Source: Luteibacter sp. SG786
GTDB lineage: Bacteria > Pseudomonadota > Gammaproteobacteria > Xanthomonadales > Rhodanobacteraceae
NCBI RefSeq assembly: GCF_011759605.1
Contig: NZ_JAAOYX010000003.1
Span: forward strand, 360,107-424,106
Reading direction: 5' to 3'
DNA length: 64,000 bases
Part shown: positions 61,878 to 64,000 of the stretch, piece by piece
Numbering within the stretch: position 1 is the stretch's first letter
Layout: each line of letters starts with the position of its first letter
Program-made: the position numbers and the translations under genes
The notes under the pieces: generated by a model
The model's input: the letters and a program-made list of their open reading frames with translations, nothing else
Database searches by the model: none
Told to the model about the DNA's origin: nothing

Positions 61878-62576
61878 ATGTTGCGTCAGCTTTCCCTAGC
61901 CATTGCCCTCGCCGTCACCGCGACCACGGCCTTGCCCGCCGTCGCTCAGGACGCGGCAGCTCCGGCGGCCACGGCCGCCAACCAGTCCCCGCAGCAGATC
62001 GTCACCACCATTTCCGACGATCTGGCCAAGGCCATCGAAGGGCACCAGGCCGAGCTGAAGAACGACAAGGAAAAACTCATCGCTGTCATCGATGACACCT
62101 TCCTGCCGCACTTCGACATCGACTACGCGTCGATCCTCGTCCTGGGCCAGAACGCCGCCAAGGCCTCGCCCGAGCAGCGCGAGCGCTTCGCCAAGGCGTT
62201 CTACAACTCGATCACCCACCGCTATGCGGAAGGCCTGCTCAACTACACGCGCGGCCGCGTGAAGGTGCTGCCGTTCAGCGGCGACCTCAACAAGAAGCGC
62301 ACCGTGGTCCGCACGCAGGTGATGCTCGACGACGGCAAGTCGGTTTCCGTGGACTACGCGTTCCGTCAGTCCAAGAGCGGCGACTGGAAGGCGTACGACG
62401 TGATCATCGAGGGCATCTCGTACATCACGAACTACCGCAACCAGGTCGATGCCGAGATCAAGAAGGAAGGCCTCGATCAACTCATCGTCGACCTGGAGCA
62501 GAAGGGTTCGGCCGCCATCGATCAGCTGAAGCAGGACGGTGGCAGCGCCGGCCAGCGCGGTGGCGCGGGGCAGTGA
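61878..62576 (+). CDS. mlaC: MlaC periplasmic lipid carrier
   Basis: 232 aa with a signal peptide cleaved after LPAVAQ. The core is DDTFLPHFDIDYASILVLGQNAAKASPEQRERFAKAFYNSITHRYAEGL and VDYAFRQSKSGDWKAYDVIIEGISYITNYRNQV, the MlaC pattern (hydrophobic lipid cavity). The acidic/Gly-Gln-rich tail (GGSAGQRGGAGQ) is unusual. Its stop overlaps mlaB's GTG start. Confidence 0.93.
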   Translation: MLRQLSLAIALAVTATTALPAVAQDAAAPAATAANQSPQQIVTTISDDLAKAIEGHQAELKNDKEKLIAVIDDTFLPHFDIDYASILVLGQNAAKASPEQRERFAKAFYNSITHRYAEGLLNYTRGRVKVLPFSGDLNKKRTVVRTQVMLDDGKSVSVDYAFRQSKSGDWKAYDVIIEGISYITNYRNQVDAEIKKEGLDQLIVDLEQKGSAAIDQLKQDGGSAGQRGGAGQ

Positions 62577-62878
62577 AGTCGTCCGACTTCCAGCTGAGCC
62601 ATCCGGCGCCGGATACCCTTGCGGTATCCGGCGCCCTTACGTTCGCTACCGCGGGCGACGTGCTCGACACGGCACGCGCCGAACTGGACCGCGGCACGCA
62701 GGTGTCCCTCGATCTTTCCGGGGTGAGCCAGACCGACAGCGCAGGGCTCGCCACAGTGCTGGCACTCCTTGCCCACGCGCGCGGCAAGGGCAGGGCCATC
62801 GCGGTGACTCGTGCCCCCGCCGGCCTGCTGGCCCTCGCACGCGTATCCGGCGTCGAATCCCTGCTCGGCACGGCCTGA
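62573..62878 (+). CDS. mlaB: MlaB-like STAS domain protein
   Basis: 101 aa starting GTG 62573 (GTGA overlap with mlaC). The STAS fold reads DTLAVSGALTFATAGDV, then VSLDLSGVSQTDSAGLATVLALLAHARGKGRAIAVTRAP. The DSAG segment is the conserved STAS turn whose Ser in MlaB contacts MlaF. It completes mlaFEDCB. Confidence 0.88.
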   Translation: MKSSDFQLSHPAPDTLAVSGALTFATAGDVLDTARAELDRGTQVSLDLSGVSQTDSAGLATVLALLAHARGKGRAIAVTRAPAGLLALARVSGVESLLGTA

Positions 62879-62888
62879 CGCCCACTTT

Positions 62889-62969
62889 TGTGGAAGCGGG
62901 CTATGCCGGCGATCCCGCGGCAGCGGGCACTCCCGCAGGTACGTATCGCCGCTGAAGCGGCTCCCACAG
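62889..62969 (-). repeat. REPIN-like element, reversed copy
   Basis: The same unit in opposite orientation: TGTGGAAGCGGGCTATGCC at the left and GCCGCTGAAGCGGCTCCCACA at the right. The GGCTATGCCGGCGATCCCGCGGCAGCG interior is preserved. It lies between mlaB and the terminator. Confidence 0.82.
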
Positions 62970-62984
62970 GGCAGCATGTAGCAT

Positions 62985-63024
62985 TAAAAAAAGGGCGCCA
63001 CTCCTCGGAGGGCGCCCTTCTTTG
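62985..63024 (-). terminator. Bidirectional Rho-independent terminator between mlaB and mlaA
   Basis: AAGGGCGCC, 10-base loop, GGCGCCCTT. On the minus strand the stem is followed by a run of T (AAAAAAA on plus, 62985-62992), a strong terminator for mlaA. On plus it is followed only by CTTTG, so it is weaker for mlaB. Confidence 0.85.
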
Positions 63025-63043
63025 ATCGCGGCCTTTCCTGGTT

Positions 63044-63871
63044 TCAGTCCGGCTGTTCGCCGTTCTTCCGTTCCCAGCTGTGCTGTTCTTCCAGGAGTTT
63101 GTCGGGGTCGAAATCCTGGTTGTCGTTCAGGCCCTGCATCTGTTCGATGGCTTCCGGCGGCGGGTTGCCGTAGTAGTTCTTGTAAAGCCGCTGCTGGCGA
63201 TAGGCGTCGCGCATGAACACGTACGGGTCGTAGGCCGACGCGAGGAAGCTCTCGGCATCGATGCCGCGCGAGCGCAGCGTCACGAGATAGAGCACCTGCG
63301 GCACGTACTGCTGGCCATACTTGAAGTCGTGGTTGCGCGAGTAATAGCTGATCGGGTCGAAGAAGTAGCTGTCGACGGGGAGGCGCCAGACGTCGCGCAC
63401 GGTGGTGGGGCCGACGAAGGGCAGCATCAGGAAGTCGCCTTCGGGCACGCCCCAACGGGCCAGGGTGACGCCGAAATCGTTCTCTTCCAGCGGCAGGCCG
63501 AGCAGGCTGGCCGGGTCCTTGAAGCCTAGGAAGCCGATGGTGAGGTTGACCACGAACCGGCTGGTGGACTGCAGGGCCTGCTTCGGCCGGGCCTGGAGCA
63601 GGTCGTTGGCCACGGTGATCGGCAGGCGGATGTTCGTGTAGAAATCGCTGATGGCCGTGCGGACGGGCGGGTTGGTGATCTTCCGGTAGCCGACGGCCAC
63701 AGGGCGGATCACGGCCTTGTCCAGCTTGTCGTTGAACGCGTAGACCTTGCGGTTGAACTTCTCGTTCGGGTCGTCGGTACGGGGCGGCGCCACGTGGCAG
63801 GCCGCCAGGAGGGCGACGAACAGGACGCCGAGGGCGTTGCGTACCATCCGGGACAGGGTTCTGGGGTGCAT
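63044..63871 (-). CDS. mlaA: MlaA (VacJ) outer-membrane lipoprotein
   Basis: 275 aa from ATG at 63871. The signal peptide has lipobox LLAACHVAP. NEKFNRKVYAFNDKLDKAVIRPVAVGYRKITNPPVRTAISDFYTNI and ARWGVPEGDFLMLPFVGPTTVRDVWRLPVD are the VacJ/MlaA signatures. It removes misplaced phospholipids from the outer leaflet and hands them to MlaC. The C-terminal region (about 215-275) is polar and longer than the core. It faces the mlaFEDCB operon. Confidence 0.93.
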   Translation of the reverse strand: MHPRTLSRMVRNALGVLFVALLAACHVAPPRTDDPNEKFNRKVYAFNDKLDKAVIRPVAVGYRKITNPPVRTAISDFYTNIRLPITVANDLLQARPKQALQSTSRFVVNLTIGFLGFKDPASLLGLPLEENDFGVTLARWGVPEGDFLMLPFVGPTTVRDVWRLPVDSYFFDPISYYSRNHDFKYGQQYVPQVLYLVTLRSRGIDAESFLASAYDPYVFMRDAYRQQRLYKNYYGNPPPEAIEQMQGLNDNQDFDPDKLLEEQHSWERKNGEQPD

Positions 63872-63902
63872 TGAAGCGGCTTTGGGGGTGGGGCGGTTCT
63901 TT

Positions 63903-63918
63903 ATTGTACCGCGCGGTA
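63903..63918 (-). promoter_or_regulatory. mlaA promoter with palindrome
   Basis: On the minus strand GGTACAAT (-10 at plus 63903-63908) with a weak -35 17 bases upstream. A perfect palindrome TACCGCGCGGTA (63907-63918) covers the spacer/-10 junction. Start near 63896 gives a leader of about 25 nt to the ATG at 63871. From 63919 to 64000 nothing further was recognised. Confidence 0.45.
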
Positions 63919-64000
63919 TTATTATTTGCACCACTGCCGTCCGTCCTGGTCAGAACCGCGCATCATACCCCTCCCCCGATTGCCAGCCAACGGCTGGGGC

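Noticed and set aside
1-64000. CRISPR arrays, tRNA/rRNA genes, integrases or prophage genes
   Set aside because: No regularly spaced repeats with unique spacers, no cloverleaf-like sequences and no recombinase motifs were seen; the repeats present are REP-type.

Overview
The window is high-GC, densely packed gammaproteobacterial chromosome. Gene content, conserved gene order (zapA, 6S RNA, fau, rpiA next to pepP; rph, rdgB, hemW, yicC) and frequent 4-base stop/start overlaps suggest Xanthomonadales, probably Rhodanobacteraceae (Luteibacter/Dyella-like). The genus is inferred, not shown. I see no rRNA, tRNA, CRISPR array, prophage or insertion sequence. The only recognised RNA gene is 6S RNA.

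Layout. 1-16.7 kb: the tail of a GltD-like oxidoreductase, an NRDE/TANGO2 protein, an SDR, a run of minus-strand housekeeping genes (WYL-like, YchJ, lipocalin, HutD, DinG), TagI, a YadGH-type ABC exporter, DUF1993, a FUSC/VIT pair, a diguanylate cyclase, a Tet-type MFS pump, a cation/proton antiporter, an EF-hand protein and CysK. 17-22.8 kb: a three-gene SMC (condensin) operon of MksFEB/Wadjet type, fused translationally to folE and with no JetD nuclease gene beside it. 23-31 kb: RmuC, then the RpiA/EVE/Fau/6S/ZapA/TIGR02449 block, YgfB-like/PepP, and PepQ. 31-37.9 kb: a PilZ + DUF1631 pair, the hemW/rdgB/GNAT/rph operon and yicC.

38-58.6 kb lies between yicC and gmk, which are neighbours in many related bacteria, and looks accessory. 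It holds a GMC oxidoreductase/aldehyde dehydrogenase pair with foreign-looking codon use, a complete RND tripartite efflux operon with its two-component system, a TPR membrane protein, an arginyl-tRNA synthetase, an M14-like peptidase, an unrecognised secreted/beta-rich protein region, a penicillin-acylase-family enzyme and an exported amidohydrolase. 58.7-63.9 kb: gmk overlaps directly into an mlaFEDCB phospholipid-transport operon, facing mlaA across a terminator. MlaD here carries two tandem MCE domains.

Two repeat families punctuate intergenic gaps: an approximately 83-bp REPIN-like element (two inverted REP hairpins, at least nine full or partial copies) and a shorter palindromic repeat of GTCGC...GCGAC type (four copies). 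The strongest candidates for something unusual are the duplicated-MCE MlaD with a coupled leader mini-ORF, the folE-coupled MksFEB operon, and the 20-kb yicC-gmk interval.
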